Part shown: positions 42,387-42,658 of the stretch, piece after piece
How the letters are laid out: every line of letters starts with the position of its first letter
How positions within the stretch are numbered: position 1 is the stretch's first letter
Origin: Rhodanobacteraceae bacterium
Lineage (GTDB): Bacteria > Acidobacteriota > Terriglobia > Terriglobales > Acidobacteriaceae
Direction: 5' to 3'
DNA: 42,658 nt
Assembly: GCA_903970285.1 (NCBI GenBank)
Contig: CAJCHN010000006.1
Span: 1-42,658, forward strand
Notes under the pieces: model-generated
Database searches by the model: none
Seen by the model: only the letters and a program-made list of their open reading frames with translations
What the model was told of the DNA's origin: nothing
Translations under genes and position numbers: made by a program

Positions 42387-42658
42387 TCAGCGCGACAAGC
42401 TATTGAGCTTCGCCTTCACCGGTATTGCTGGAAGGTCGGCCGGAACCGAAACCGTCTGAGACAATATCTCGATAATTCCGCTGGCGTTGGCCTGCATGTC
42501 GTAGCGGCGATGGAAGCACGCAAGGGCACGCTTTCCCATGGCTGTTCGCTTCTCTGGAGTCAGTGTGATCCACTCCTCCAGCGTCAACGCTGTTCCAGCG
42601 GCGGTGTCGGGGCCGACCAGGGCCGCGCCGTCGCGAACGATCTCCTGCCAGATGTTCA
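42387..42658 (-). CDS. Glycosyltransferase (family 4/1 type), C-terminal end only
   Basis: The frame enters from the right edge of the window and has no start in it. The visible 90 residues (NIWQEIVRDGAALVGPDTAA, then LEEWITLTPEKRTAMGKRAL and CFHRRYDM) are the last part of a GT-B glycosyltransferase, with the usual weight of the C-terminal Rossmann helix and a closing helix with arginines. The sugar donor and acceptor cannot be told. It is convergent with pilC. Confidence 0.7.
   Translation of the reverse strand, partial: NIWQEIVRDGAALVGPDTAAGTALTLEEWITLTPEKRTAMGKRALACFHRRYDMQANASGIIEILSQTVSVPADLPAIPVKAKLNSLSR

Overview
The window is a gene-dense, GC-rich bacterial chromosome segment. It most resembles Acidobacteriota of the class Terriglobia (Acidobacteriaceae, such as Granulicella, Terriglobus or Edaphobacter). 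This placement is inferred from protein style and gene mix: a trehalose synthase/maltokinase type gene, a subtilase with WG repeats, paired MacB-like permeases and a small palindromic repeat family. No rRNA is present to confirm it. I see no prophage, plasmid, IS element or CRISPR array.

Layout. 1-2926 (+) holds the 3' end of a maltokinase gene, a glycosyltransferase-like protein and an MscS-like membrane protein, a possible osmoadaptation set. 3239-3340 (+) is a probable 33-residue membrane peptide. 3482-5196 (-) encodes an overlapping XdhC/MocA pair for molybdenum cofactor handling. tRNA-Pro(CGG) lies at 5398-5474 (+). 5732-10676 (-) is a tight six-gene operon: MeaB/methylmalonyl-CoA epimerase fusion, tsaB, rimI, psd, pssA and a cysteine-less Asd-like protein, closed by a rho-independent terminator. 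10750-16963 (+) carries a hydrolase, two transporters, metG and a TauE/DUF1634 pair. 17054-18910 (-) is a secreted subtilase. 19004-25647 (-) is a five-gene operon in which an HD-GYP/GAF/GGDEF c-di-GMP protein leads a complete peptide-type ABC importer. gpmI (+) diverges from it across a 20-bp tandem repeat. 27505-30572 (-) is the conserved dnaX-ybaB-recR block. 30643-32370 (-) is a variable stretch with a GIY-YIG protein, a frameshifted DUF433 gene, a YcxB-like protein and a SET-domain protein. 32536-42298 carries a secreted TPR protein, a DinB-like protein, a truncated 3-hydroxyacyl-CoA dehydrogenase-like protein, two MacB-type permeases, a diguanylate cyclase and a PilC/GspF platform protein on the + strand, with xylB on the - strand. 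The end of a glycosyltransferase gene enters from the right edge (-).

A short dispersed palindromic repeat, consensus near GTCATTCTGAGCgaAGCGaAGAATC, runs through the right half. Copies sit in both spacers of dnaX-ybaB-recR, supply the last codons and stop of two genes, form a 230-bp REPIN-like pair at 35216-35445, and in one case lie in frame inside metG beside an insertion in the catalytic half of the enzyme. The most system-like finding is the translationally coupled c-di-GMP/peptide-importer operon. The MeaB-epimerase fusion, the cysteine-less Asd-like protein and the repeat-in-metG event also deserve attention.
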